Assembly: GCF_003665095.1 (NCBI RefSeq)
Contig: NZ_RCHV01000002.1
Span: 2,117,501-2,181,500 of the forward strand
Source of the DNA: Streptomyces sp. Z26
GTDB taxonomy: Bacteria > Actinomycetota > Actinomycetes > Streptomycetales > Streptomycetaceae
Length of the DNA: 64,000 bases
Reading direction: 5' to 3'
In this document: piece after piece, positions 43,984-53,352 of the stretch
Layout: the number at the start of each line of letters is the position of its first letter
Position numbering within the stretch: the first letter of the stretch is position 1
The notes under the pieces: generated by a model
The model's database searches: none
What the model was told of the DNA's origin: nothing
Seen by the model: the letters and a program-made list of their open reading frames with translations, nothing else
Made by a program: the position numbers and the translations under genes

Positions 43984-44007
43984 ACGGCCCGCACGGGCTG
44001 GGCCGTT
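43983..44007. terminator. Short bidirectional hairpin
   Basis: Arms AACGGCCC and GGGCCGTT (8 bp) around a 9-nt loop, overlapping the stop codon of the small membrane protein gene and preceding the stop of the RDD gene. Confidence 0.5.
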
Positions 44008-44022
44008 GAACGGGCCAGGCCC

Positions 44023-44757
44023 TCAACCCGCCGTCACGGCCACGGTCTTCGCGGCCTTGTCGTGGAAGCACCGGCGGTACGGCTGGTCCCAGGTGCAGGA
44101 CAGCACGTTCACGAGCCAGAACAGCGACCCGATGCACGGGACCAGCGTGGGCAGTTGGTAGACCGCCGCCCGCGTCCAGGCCGGGGAGCCGGTGGGCACG
44201 GAGCCGTCGTGCAGCATCGCCACGCGGATGTTCATGACCTTCTTGCCGACCGTCTGGCCGGACTGCGAGAGCATGACACCCTCGTAGAGGAAGTACACGA
44301 CGGTGTAGAGGCTGCCCTGCCAGAAGGCGGCCCTGTTGTCGTCGTACGAGAAGCCGGTGAGCAGCCCCATCACCAGGCCCAGCGGGATGCCCACGATCAG
44401 CGCGTCGATCAACCGCGCCACGACCCGCTTCCCGAGCGGCGCCAGCGGCGGCATCCCGGCCAACGGGTCGGCGGCGCCGCCCGCGTGACCGTACGGGCTC
44501 GCGCCGTACGGATCACCGGGCGCGGGCTGCGCTCCCCCGCCGTACGGGGAACCGCCGTACGGGGAACCGCCGTACGGGCCCGCTCCCGAGCCGTACGGGC
44601 CGGTGCCGTAGGGCGCGCCGCTGCCGTACGGGGAGCCGCCGCCCGGCGGGGGTTCGCCGTACGGGGAGCCGCCCGGCGCCTGGCCGGGCGGGGGCTGGGA
44701 CTGCTGCGCGGGCGGCGGTTTCCGGAACGGGTCGCCCGAAGGCTGCTCGGTGCTCAT
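44023..44757 (-). CDS. RDD family membrane protein with YG-rich N terminus
   Basis: A 244-residue protein. The first ~130 residues are disordered and repetitive (PYG and SPYGG repeats with Pro/Gly). The C-terminal RDD domain begins LGKRVVARLIDALIVGIPLGLVMG (the Arg/Asp motif) and has further helices (LYTVVYFLYEGVMLSQSGQTVGKKVMNIRV). RDD proteins are of unclear function, some being ion antiporters. A second RDD gene lies 88 nt upstream on the same strand. Confidence 0.88.
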   Translation of the reverse strand: MSTEQPSGDPFRKPPPAQQSQPPPGQAPGGSPYGEPPPGGGSPYGSGAPYGTGPYGSGAGPYGGSPYGGSPYGGGAQPAPGDPYGASPYGHAGGAADPLAGMPPLAPLGKRVVARLIDALIVGIPLGLVMGLLTGFSYDDNRAAFWQGSLYTVVYFLYEGVMLSQSGQTVGKKVMNIRVAMLHDGSVPTGSPAWTRAAVYQLPTLVPCIGSLFWLVNVLSCTWDQPYRRCFHDKAAKTVAVTAG

Positions 44758-44845
44758 GGCTTCGAGTGGAACGCGCGCCACAGCACCCCGCAACCGCGGA
44801 CGCGGTCGGGGCCCCCGCGCCGGGGTCACCTCCGTGCGGGCGCGG

Positions 44846-46783
44846 TCACTTCCCCGCGACGAACGTACGGGCCGCCTTGTCGTGCCAGCACTGCCGCCAC
44901 GGCTGGTCGAACACGCACCAGAGGACGTTGACCACACCGATGACGAGCACGGCCAGCACGTTGTACGTCAGCCACCGCACCACGGCCGCGCCCATCGCCG
45001 GGGTGTCCTGGCGCTCGACGTCCAGGACGCGCAGGCCGAGCAGCCGCTTGCCGAGGGTCTGGCCCCAACGGGCGGTCGGCAGCGCCTCGTAGAGCAGCCC
45101 GAAGACGAGGAAGACACCGAGGACCACGGCCAGATAGCCGCCGGTCGTGCCGTCGATCAGCCACACGTCGCGGGTCACCCCGGCCTGCTCGACCGCGTCG
45201 ATCTTCTCCTGGACGTGGTCACCGGCCTTGCCCGCGAACGGGACCGCCGCGAGGGCGCCCGCCCCGAACACGAAGAAGCCGTCGATCACCCGCGCCGCCA
45301 GCCGCCGTCCCGGCGAGGCGGGCCGCGCCTGCTGCCTGGCCTGCGCGAACGGGTCGGCCACGGGCGGGCGCCAGGGCGTCACGGCGTCCGGGCCGCCGCT
45401 GGGCGCCTGCGCGGGCAGGCCGCCACCGGCGGCGGACGGCTGCGCCAGGTCGTGCACGTGCTGGGCCCACGGGGGGCGCGCCGCGTCCTGCGCGGGGGCG
45501 GCGCCGTGCGCGGGGGCGGCCTGTCCCGCGCCGTACGCGGCCGGGGCGTCGGCGCCGTACGGCTGCCGCGCGGCGGGGGTCGCCGCCGGGGCGGCGTGCG
45601 CGGGCGGGGCGTCCTGCGGCGGAGCCGCAGCGGCCGACGCGGCGGAGGCGGCCGACGCGGAGGCGGCCCGCTGGCGGGCGTCGGGGGCGGCGCTGCCGCG
45701 CAGGATGTCCGCGCGGCGCAGCCGGGTCGTGTGCTCGGACCGTCGCCCCGGCGGGGCCGGGGACGCCTCGGCGTCCGGAGCCGCGCCCGTACCCGGACCC
45801 GCGTCCGGCGCGGGGGTGGCGTCCGCGACCGCGTCGCGGGAGCCCTCGGCGGGGCGCGGGATGCGCAGGCCGACGGTGTCCTTCGGGTGGCCGCCGGACG
45901 GCTCCTGCCCGGCGGGGCGGCCCACGGGGCCCGCCGACAGCTCGGCGCCGCCCGCCGCCGGGAAGCCCTGCGGGCCCTGCGGCCCGCCCGCGCCCGCGTC
46001 GTCGGACCGTCCCCAACCACCGCGCGGGTCCGGCGCGTTCGCCGTGCCGCCGGGCGCCGCGTCGGCGCCCCCGGCACCCGCCGGGGAGCCGTCCGGCTCG
46101 CCCCAGGCGAGGCCGGAGGCGGCGCCGCCGTAGGCGGACTGCTCCGGTACGCCCTGCCCCTCCGGTACGCCGGACCGCCCCGGGTCGCCGGTGTGCCAGT
46201 CACCGGCGGCCTCGGGCCGGTTGCCGTGCAGGCGGCGCGGGTCGTCCCAGCCGGTCACCGGCGGCTCGTGCGGGGCGACCTCGCCGGACGCGCGGACCGC
46301 CGGGAGCCCGGCTCCGTCCGTCGCGCCGGGGCCGGGGGTGCTGCCGGGCAGGCCGCCCTCGTCGAAGAACATCGGGCCCGTGTCGTCGGCGGACGCGGCG
46401 CCCCAGCCGCCCCCGGTCTCGGGGGTGCCGGTGCCCTCGGGGACCGCGGCGGGTTCCGGCTCGTGCCGCTGCTCCGGCACCGGCCGCCCGTCCCCGGTCA
46501 CCACACGGCCCTCCAACGGCGCGCCGCCGGACCCGGACCCCGTACCGCCGCCGCCCGCGCGCTCCTTCGCGCCGGACACGGCGGACGCACCGGACGCGCC
46601 CTTGCCGTCCGCCGCGCCGCCGGGCGGCTCCGGCATCGGCTCGCCCTCCTTCGGCTCCGGGCGGCTGGTGCCCGGCACCCAGGACGCGCCGTCCCAGTAG
46701 CGGATGTAGCCGGGGATGGACGGGTCCGGGTAGAACCCGGGCAGGGGGCTTCCGCTGGCGTTTCCTGCGGGTGGGGCACTCAT
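44846..46783 (-). CDS. Large RDD family protein with DUF2510 N terminus
   Basis: A 645-residue protein. It starts with a DUF2510-type domain (LPGFYPDPSIPGYIRYWDGASWVPG), then a very long low-complexity Ala/Gly/Pro/Glu-rich linker (about 70-480), and ends with an RDD domain: RRLAARVIDGFFVFGAGALAAV, then ARWGQTLGKRLLGLRVLD. Membrane helices are confined to the last 150 residues. The linker is unusually long. Together with the neighbouring RDD protein it may work at the envelope. ATG at 46783 gives the conserved domain start. Confidence 0.88.
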   Translation of the reverse strand: MSAPPAGNASGSPLPGFYPDPSIPGYIRYWDGASWVPGTSRPEPKEGEPMPEPPGGAADGKGASGASAVSGAKERAGGGGTGSGSGGAPLEGRVVTGDGRPVPEQRHEPEPAAVPEGTGTPETGGGWGAASADDTGPMFFDEGGLPGSTPGPGATDGAGLPAVRASGEVAPHEPPVTGWDDPRRLHGNRPEAAGDWHTGDPGRSGVPEGQGVPEQSAYGGAASGLAWGEPDGSPAGAGGADAAPGGTANAPDPRGGWGRSDDAGAGGPQGPQGFPAAGGAELSAGPVGRPAGQEPSGGHPKDTVGLRIPRPAEGSRDAVADATPAPDAGPGTGAAPDAEASPAPPGRRSEHTTRLRRADILRGSAAPDARQRAASASAASAASAAAAPPQDAPPAHAAPAATPAARQPYGADAPAAYGAGQAAPAHGAAPAQDAARPPWAQHVHDLAQPSAAGGGLPAQAPSGGPDAVTPWRPPVADPFAQARQQARPASPGRRLAARVIDGFFVFGAGALAAVPFAGKAGDHVQEKIDAVEQAGVTRDVWLIDGTTGGYLAVVLGVFLVFGLLYEALPTARWGQTLGKRLLGLRVLDVERQDTPAMGAAVVRWLTYNVLAVLVIGVVNVLWCVFDQPWRQCWHDKAARTFVAGK

Positions 46784-47123
46784 CTGTCCAGGTCCCGTAT
46801 CTCTCGACCGTTGTGTCGGGGTCGTGCGACGTGCGGCGCGCGGTGGCTCCGCTGCTCCGGCGTACGGACGGTGCCGACCGGCACGGAGACAACGCGGAGA
46901 CAACATCTACCAGAAGCCGACGGCGAACCGCCCGCCGCGCTCTGCCCGTTCGGACGCGTCTCCCGGCAGTTCGGGGCCACGGATCGGACCGTTCCGCCGG
47001 TGCCGGGGGTCGTCCTGAAAATATCCTGTGAAGTCGCGTAAGGATATCCGCCCCGAGCGCTCTCCCCTTGTGCGGGACCGTCCGCGACCGCCGGACGGGC
47101 GCACGTAGCGAAAGGGCAACACG
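46784..47123. other. Divergent region RDD / ssgG-like with an inverted repeat
   Basis: A 340-bp region without a recognised gene. It holds the inverted repeat ATATCCT (47021-47027) ... AGGATAT (47041-47047), 77-103 bp before the SsgA-like start. The stretch around it is AT-richer (CCTGAAAATATCC), as expected of a regulated promoter. Confidence 0.5.
47021..47047 (+). promoter_or_regulatory. Inverted repeat upstream of the SsgA-like gene
   Basis: ATATCCT and AGGATAT are exact complements, 13 bp apart; the centres of the arms are 20 bp apart, which puts them on the same DNA face. Candidate operator. The regulator is not known. Confidence 0.45.
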
Positions 47124-47600
47124 ATGCACAGTGTCGTCGAACGGGAACTCGAACTCAGGCTGGTGCTCTCGCCCGAGCGCAGCATCCCCGTACCGGCCCG
47201 GCTCACCTACCGCACCGCCGAGCCGTACGCCGTCCACATGGCCTTCCACATCGGTTCCGAGTCGCCGGTCCGCTGGACCTTCGCCCGCGAACTGCTCGTG
47301 GAGGGCGTCTTCCGGCCGTGCGGCCACGGCGACGTACGGGTGTGGCCGACGAAGGTCGACTCGCGCAACGTCCTCTGCATCGCGCTGACCTCGCCGGACG
47401 GCGACGCGCTGCTGGAGGCTCCGGCCGTGGCCGTCTCGGCCTGGGTCGAACGGACGCTGCGGGTGGTGCCGCCGGGCACCGAGGCCGATCTGCTCGGGAT
47501 CGACGAGGGGCTCAGCGAACTGCTCACGCCGACGCCGGGCGACGAGCTGTACCTCAACGACCCGTGGCCCTCGGACGAGACGGGGGAGGCGGGTGCCTGA
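47124..47600 (+). CDS. ssgG: SsgA-like sporulation/cell-division protein
   Basis: A 158-residue member of the actinomycete SALP family, which guide septum placement and peptidoglycan turnover in sporogenic hyphae. The whole family core is present: ELRLVLSPERSIPVPARLTY, YAVHMAFHIGSESPVRWTFA, RELLVEGVFRPCGHGDVRVW and SPDGDALLEAP. Its position between RDD genes and the Lrp-hppD pair matches the place of ssgG in S. coelicolor as I remember it, so the symbol is a synteny-based inference. Like others in the family it is cytoplasmic. The ribosome site is GAAAGG. Confidence 0.85.
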   Translation: MHSVVERELELRLVLSPERSIPVPARLTYRTAEPYAVHMAFHIGSESPVRWTFARELLVEGVFRPCGHGDVRVWPTKVDSRNVLCIALTSPDGDALLEAPAVAVSAWVERTLRVVPPGTEADLLGIDEGLSELLTPTPGDELYLNDPWPSDETGEAGA

Positions 47601-47660
47601 GGGTGCGGGCCCCGGGCACGTACGCGAACCGGGCACGTACGCGGGAAGGCCGCGGCTCCG

Positions 47661-47722
47661 CCCCCGGACGCCGCCCCCGGCCCCGGACGCCGCCGCCGGC
47701 CCCGGACGCCGCCGCCGGCCCC
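47661..47722. repeat. 19-bp tandem repeat downstream of the SsgA-like gene
   Basis: The word GGACGCCGCC recurs at 47666, 47685 and 47704, exactly 19 bp apart, in near-identical units of CCGGCCCCGGACGCCGCCG type. It is noncoding and lies between two convergent genes. Confidence 0.6.
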
Positions 47723-47783
47723 GCGCGGGTGCCGGTGCGGCGCCGGGTTGACGGCCCCCGGGGGCGGGCGGCCCCCGGACCCG

Positions 47784-49540
<1,757 letters not shown>

Positions 49541-49831
49541 CCGCACCGGTCCGCACCGCGTACCACGTACGACGCCCCCGTACGACGCACCGCCCGTCCC
49601 GGCCGAGCCGGGGCGGGCGGTCGCGCGTACGGGCGGCGCGGGCACGGGCCCGTACGGCGGCGGCGTCGCTCAACCGGGCGACCCCGACGACGACTTCACC
49701 TCCGGGCCGCGCACGCTGCCGGACGGCGTGGCCGTACGGGTCGCGGCCCGCGCGCCGCGCCGAGGCGGAAAACGAGGGGAAGCCGCGCACCGTCTGTTGC
49801 CCGCCCCGCACCCGGGTGCGACGCTGCTGGC

Positions 49832-51205
49832 ATGAGCGCGCTCCTCGAACAGCTGCGGTCCGGACTGCCCGCCGGGGCCGTCGTCACCGATCCGGACGTG
49901 GTGCGGTCGTACGCCCACGACATGGCGAGCTTCTGCGAGGCGGGCACGGCCGCGGTCGTCGTCCAGCCGCGCACCGTGGAGGAGGTGCAGCACGTCATGC
50001 GCACGGCGACGGCGCTGCGCGTACCGGTCGTGCCGCAGGGCGCGCGTACGGGCCTCTCCGGCGCGGCCAACGCCACCGACGGGTGCGTCGTGCTCTCCAT
50101 GGTCCGGATGGACCGCATCCTGGAGATCGACACCGTCGAGCGGATCGCCGTCGTCGAACCGGGCGTCGTCAACGCCACGCTGTCCCGCGCGGTCAACGAG
50201 CACGGCCTCTTCTACCCGCCGGACCCCTCCAGTTGGGAGGAGTGCACCATCGGCGGCAACATCGGCACCGCGTCCGGCGGCCTCTGCTGCGTGAAGTACG
50301 GCGTCACCGCGGAGTACGTGCTCGGCCTGGACGTCGTCCTCGCGGACGGGCGGCTGATGTCCACCGGCCGCCGTACGGCGAAGGGCGTCGCGGGCTACGA
50401 CCTGACGCGGCTGTTCGTCGGCTCCGAGGGCAGCCTCGGCATCGTCGTACGGGCGACGCTCGCGCTCCGGCCCGAGCCGCCACGGCAGTTGGTGCTGGCC
50501 GCGGAGTTCCCGTCGATGACGACGGCGGGCGAGGCGGTCTGCCGGATCATGGAACGCGGGCACGCGCCGTCGCTGCTGGAGATCATGGACCGGACGACGC
50601 TGCGCGCCGTGAACGACATGGCGCGGATGGGCCTGCCCGAGACGACGGAGGCGCTGCTGCTGGCGGCCTTCGACCTGCCGCACGAGGCGGCCCTCGCGGA
50701 ACTGGCCGCCGTCGGCGAGGTGTGCGCCGCGGCGGGCGCCACCGAGGTGGTGCCCGCGGACGACGCGGCCGAGTCCGAACTGCTGCTGAAAGCACGGCGG
50801 TTGGCCCTGGTCGCGCTGGAGAAGGTGACCGGCACGACGCTGATCGACGACGTGTGCGTGCCCCGTTCCCGGCTCGCGGAGATGCTCGACGGGGCGGCGG
50901 CCATCGGGGACAAGTACGGCCTGACGGTGGGTTCCTGCGCGCACGCGGGCGACGGCAACACGCACCCCATCGTGTGCTTCGACCCGACCGACGCGGACGA
51001 GGCGCGGCGCGCCCGCGAGTCGTTCGACGAGATCATGGCGCTCGGCCTGGAGCTGGGCGGCACGATCACGGGAGAACACGGCGTGGGCGTGCTGAAGAAG
51101 GACTGGCTCGCCCGCGAACTCGGCCCGGTCGGGCTGGAGATGCAGCGCGGCGTGAAGCAGGTCTTCGACCCGCACGGCCTGTTGAACCCCGGCAAGCTGT
51201 TCTGA
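49832..51205 (+). CDS. FAD-binding oxidase (GlcD/D-lactate dehydrogenase-like)
   Basis: A 457-residue flavoprotein. The FAD-binding PCMH domain shows VVPQGARTGLSGAANAT, then PPDPSSWEECTIGGNIGTASGG and GVTAEYVLGLDVVLADG. The C-terminal domain carries AGDGNTHPIVCF and GEHGVGVLKK, as in glycolate oxidase subunit D and D-lactate dehydrogenases. It acts on 2-hydroxy acids, passing electrons to quinones or cytochromes. No GlcE/GlcF partners are present, so it may work alone. The substrate is not decided. Confidence 0.92.
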   Translation: MSALLEQLRSGLPAGAVVTDPDVVRSYAHDMASFCEAGTAAVVVQPRTVEEVQHVMRTATALRVPVVPQGARTGLSGAANATDGCVVLSMVRMDRILEIDTVERIAVVEPGVVNATLSRAVNEHGLFYPPDPSSWEECTIGGNIGTASGGLCCVKYGVTAEYVLGLDVVLADGRLMSTGRRTAKGVAGYDLTRLFVGSEGSLGIVVRATLALRPEPPRQLVLAAEFPSMTTAGEAVCRIMERGHAPSLLEIMDRTTLRAVNDMARMGLPETTEALLLAAFDLPHEAALAELAAVGEVCAAAGATEVVPADDAAESELLLKARRLALVALEKVTGTTLIDDVCVPRSRLAEMLDGAAAIGDKYGLTVGSCAHAGDGNTHPIVCFDPTDADEARRARESFDEIMALGLELGGTITGEHGVGVLKKDWLARELGPVGLEMQRGVKQVFDPHGLLNPGKLF

Positions 51206-51276
51206 CCGGACGGGTCGGGCGCGCCCGACCCTGCGCCGCGCCCGCACTCCCTCGTACGTGAGGGTGCCCGGAGGTG

Positions 51277-52227
51277 TCAGCAACCGGGCACGTCACGCCC
51301 GTCCTTGAGCGCCTTCAACGCGTCCACCGCGCCGTCCAACGTGGTGACCGGCACCAGCCGCAGGCCGTCCGGGGTGTTCGCCCCCGCGTCCGCGCACTCC
51401 TCCTTCGGCACCAGGAAGACCGTCGCGCCGTCCCGCCGGGCGGCACGCGTCTTGAGGGGTACGCCGCCGACCGGCCCGATCTCGCCGTTCTCCTCGATGG
51501 TGCCGGTGCCCGCGACCGTACGGCCGCCCGTCAGGTCGCCGCCGCGACCGTCGCCGTCGAGCATGTCGATGATGCCGAGGCTGAAGAAGAGGCCCGCGCT
51601 GGGGCCGCCGACGTCCGCGAGGTTCAGCTCGACCCGTACGTCGTCGGGGGACAGCCGGAGCTGGCGCAGCGCGGCCCGTACGGCGACGTCCTGCGACTCG
51701 CGCATCTCCGCCGCGTTGTGCTCGCGGACCTCGGCGGGGTTGTCACCGACCGGGTAGACCGAGTCGCGCGGCATCACGGCGCGGTCCTCCGCGAACCAGT
51801 CGCGCACGACGTCCTTCAGCCGCACCGACGCGTCGGGCGCGGTGGCGGCGATGGTCGTCATCAGCAGCTCGCCCTCGGTCTCCCGGACGCGTTCGCCACC
51901 GGTGATCGCGATGACGGGTTCGTCGCGGTAGTCCCCGACGACGTTCGCGGTGAGGCCGGGCTGCGCCACGGAGAACGGCAGCGGGGCGGCGGCCGCGACC
52001 GCCAGCAGGGCGACGACGGGCACCGCGCAGACCGCGAGCGTACGGCGGCGGCGCCGTACGCTCGGTACGCCGAACAGCCCCGTGGGGGACGGCGATCCGG
52101 TCGCGGCGGCGGCGCTCCCGGAGTCGGCGTGGGAGGCGGCTTCGGAATCAGCTTCGGAGGCGGCTTCGGAGCCGGACGCGCCCGACGGCGGCGGATCGGA
52201 CGGCGACGGCTGGCGGGTCGGTGGCAT
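51277..52227 (-). CDS. Membrane-anchored Lon-type (S16) protease
   Basis: A 316-residue protein. The N-terminal part is acidic and Ser/Ala-rich; one membrane helix follows a basic stretch (RRRRRTLAVCAVPVVALLAVA). The extracytoplasmic part ends in the Lon proteolytic domain: catalytic Ser in DVGGPSAGLFFSLGI and catalytic Lys in GGVPLKTRAARRDGA. No AAA+ module is present, and no clear PDZ domain was seen between. It resembles secreted S16 proteases of actinobacteria. Target unknown. ATG at 52227; the stop comes 72 nt after the convergent oxidase. Confidence 0.85.
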   Translation of the reverse strand: MPPTRQPSPSDPPPSGASGSEAASEADSEAASHADSGSAAAATGSPSPTGLFGVPSVRRRRRTLAVCAVPVVALLAVAAAAPLPFSVAQPGLTANVVGDYRDEPVIAITGGERVRETEGELLMTTIAATAPDASVRLKDVVRDWFAEDRAVMPRDSVYPVGDNPAEVREHNAAEMRESQDVAVRAALRQLRLSPDDVRVELNLADVGGPSAGLFFSLGIIDMLDGDGRGGDLTGGRTVAGTGTIEENGEIGPVGGVPLKTRAARRDGATVFLVPKEECADAGANTPDGLRLVPVTTLDGAVDALKALKDGRDVPGC

Positions 52228-52249
52228 GGGTCGAATCTAGTTCACGGGC

Positions 52250-52894
52250 TCACCGCAGCGCGTCGGCGACCTCCCGCGCCGCGTGCACCACCCGGTCCCC
52301 CACCTTCTCCGGCACCACCTCGGACAGCATCACCACGCCGACGCTGCCCTCGATGCCGAGCACCCCCAGCATGGGCGCGGCGGCGCCGCTGGCCCCCGTC
52401 TCCAACTCGCCGTGCGTGAGCACGTATCCGGGCCCCTGGTCGCGGTCGGGCCCGCGCCCGGCGAGGATCGCGCGGCCCGCGGCGCCCCGGTCGAGGGGGT
52501 GCCGGAAACCGGTGCGGTACGCCACGTGGTAGTCGGTCCAGCTCGGCTCGACGACGGCGACGGCCAGCGCGTCCGCGCCGTCCGCGAGCGTCAGGTGCGC
52601 CGTCGCGCCGACCTCCTCGGCCAGCGAGCGGAGCGCGGGCAGCGCGGCCTCCCGTACGAGGGGGTGGACCTGGCGGCCCAGTCGCAGCACCCCGAGGCCG
52701 ACGCGGGCGCGTCCGCCGAGGTCGCGGCGTACGAGGGAGTGCTGCTCCAGGGTGGCGAGCAACCGGTAGACGACGGTGCGGTTGACGCCGAGCCGCAGGG
52801 ACAGCTCGGTGACGGTCAGGCCGTGGTCGGTGTCGGCGAGCAGCTTGAGGACCCGCAGTCCCCGGTCGAGCGTCTGAGAGGTCTCCGCCGTCAC
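52250..52894 (-). CDS. IclR family transcriptional regulator
   Basis: A 214-residue regulator. The N-terminal helix-turn-helix reads TLDRGLRVLKLLADTDHGLT, LSLRLGVNRTVVYRLLATLE. The C-terminal effector domain has REAALPALRSLAEEVGATAH, the DYHVAYRTGFRHPLDRGAAGRAI loop and ASGAAAPML. Such regulators answer to small aromatic or organic acids. The ATG at 52894 precedes the conserved domain. It may affect hppD or the nearby oxidase, but no palindrome pins this down. It is 23 nt upstream of the Lon-type gene. Confidence 0.9.
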   Translation of the reverse strand: MTAETSQTLDRGLRVLKLLADTDHGLTVTELSLRLGVNRTVVYRLLATLEQHSLVRRDLGGRARVGLGVLRLGRQVHPLVREAALPALRSLAEEVGATAHLTLADGADALAVAVVEPSWTDYHVAYRTGFRHPLDRGAAGRAILAGRGPDRDQGPGYVLTHGELETGASGAAAPMLGVLGIEGSVGVVMLSEVVPEKVGDRVVHAAREVADALR

Positions 52895-53352
52895 GACGCC
52901 CCCCTTCTCGGGTGAGTGGCGGACGGCCCACGGGGAGTGCCGTGCCGCCGTCCGGCGGCAGCGTAGCTACTCCACGCGGGGAGCCGACGGCCGAAGTGGC
53001 ACAGGAATACGCGTAGTTGCCTCTGCGTGTGCATACGTCACCGGCCACGCTCCGGGGCGGGGGTCGCTCCGGGGCGGGTGCGTGAGCCGAAACCTAGCGA
53101 GGGTTACCGCTCACCGGAAGGGTCCGTCCAGAATCCGGGCACCAACCGCCCGTTATGTCGGGAATACGACGGGGCTCGGGCCGGTGACGACGGGCTTCGC
53201 CGCGCCCGCGCCCCGGCGGCCACCATCGGATACCGGCCACCCGGGAACGTACGGGCGGCGGCGGGCGTACGGCCGTACGGAAAGCGCGCAACGGGCAGGG
53301 GGCAGCGGGCAGCGGGCAGCGGGCGTACGAGAAGCGGGGGCGCGTACGCCCC
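52895..53352. other. Intergenic region upstream of iclR-type gene
   Basis: A 458-bp region with no gene recognised. A short run of GGGCAGC repeats occurs at about 53297-53322. The stretch 53030-53160 is of average base composition and could hold a promoter for the regulator gene. Nothing else was seen. Confidence 0.4.
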
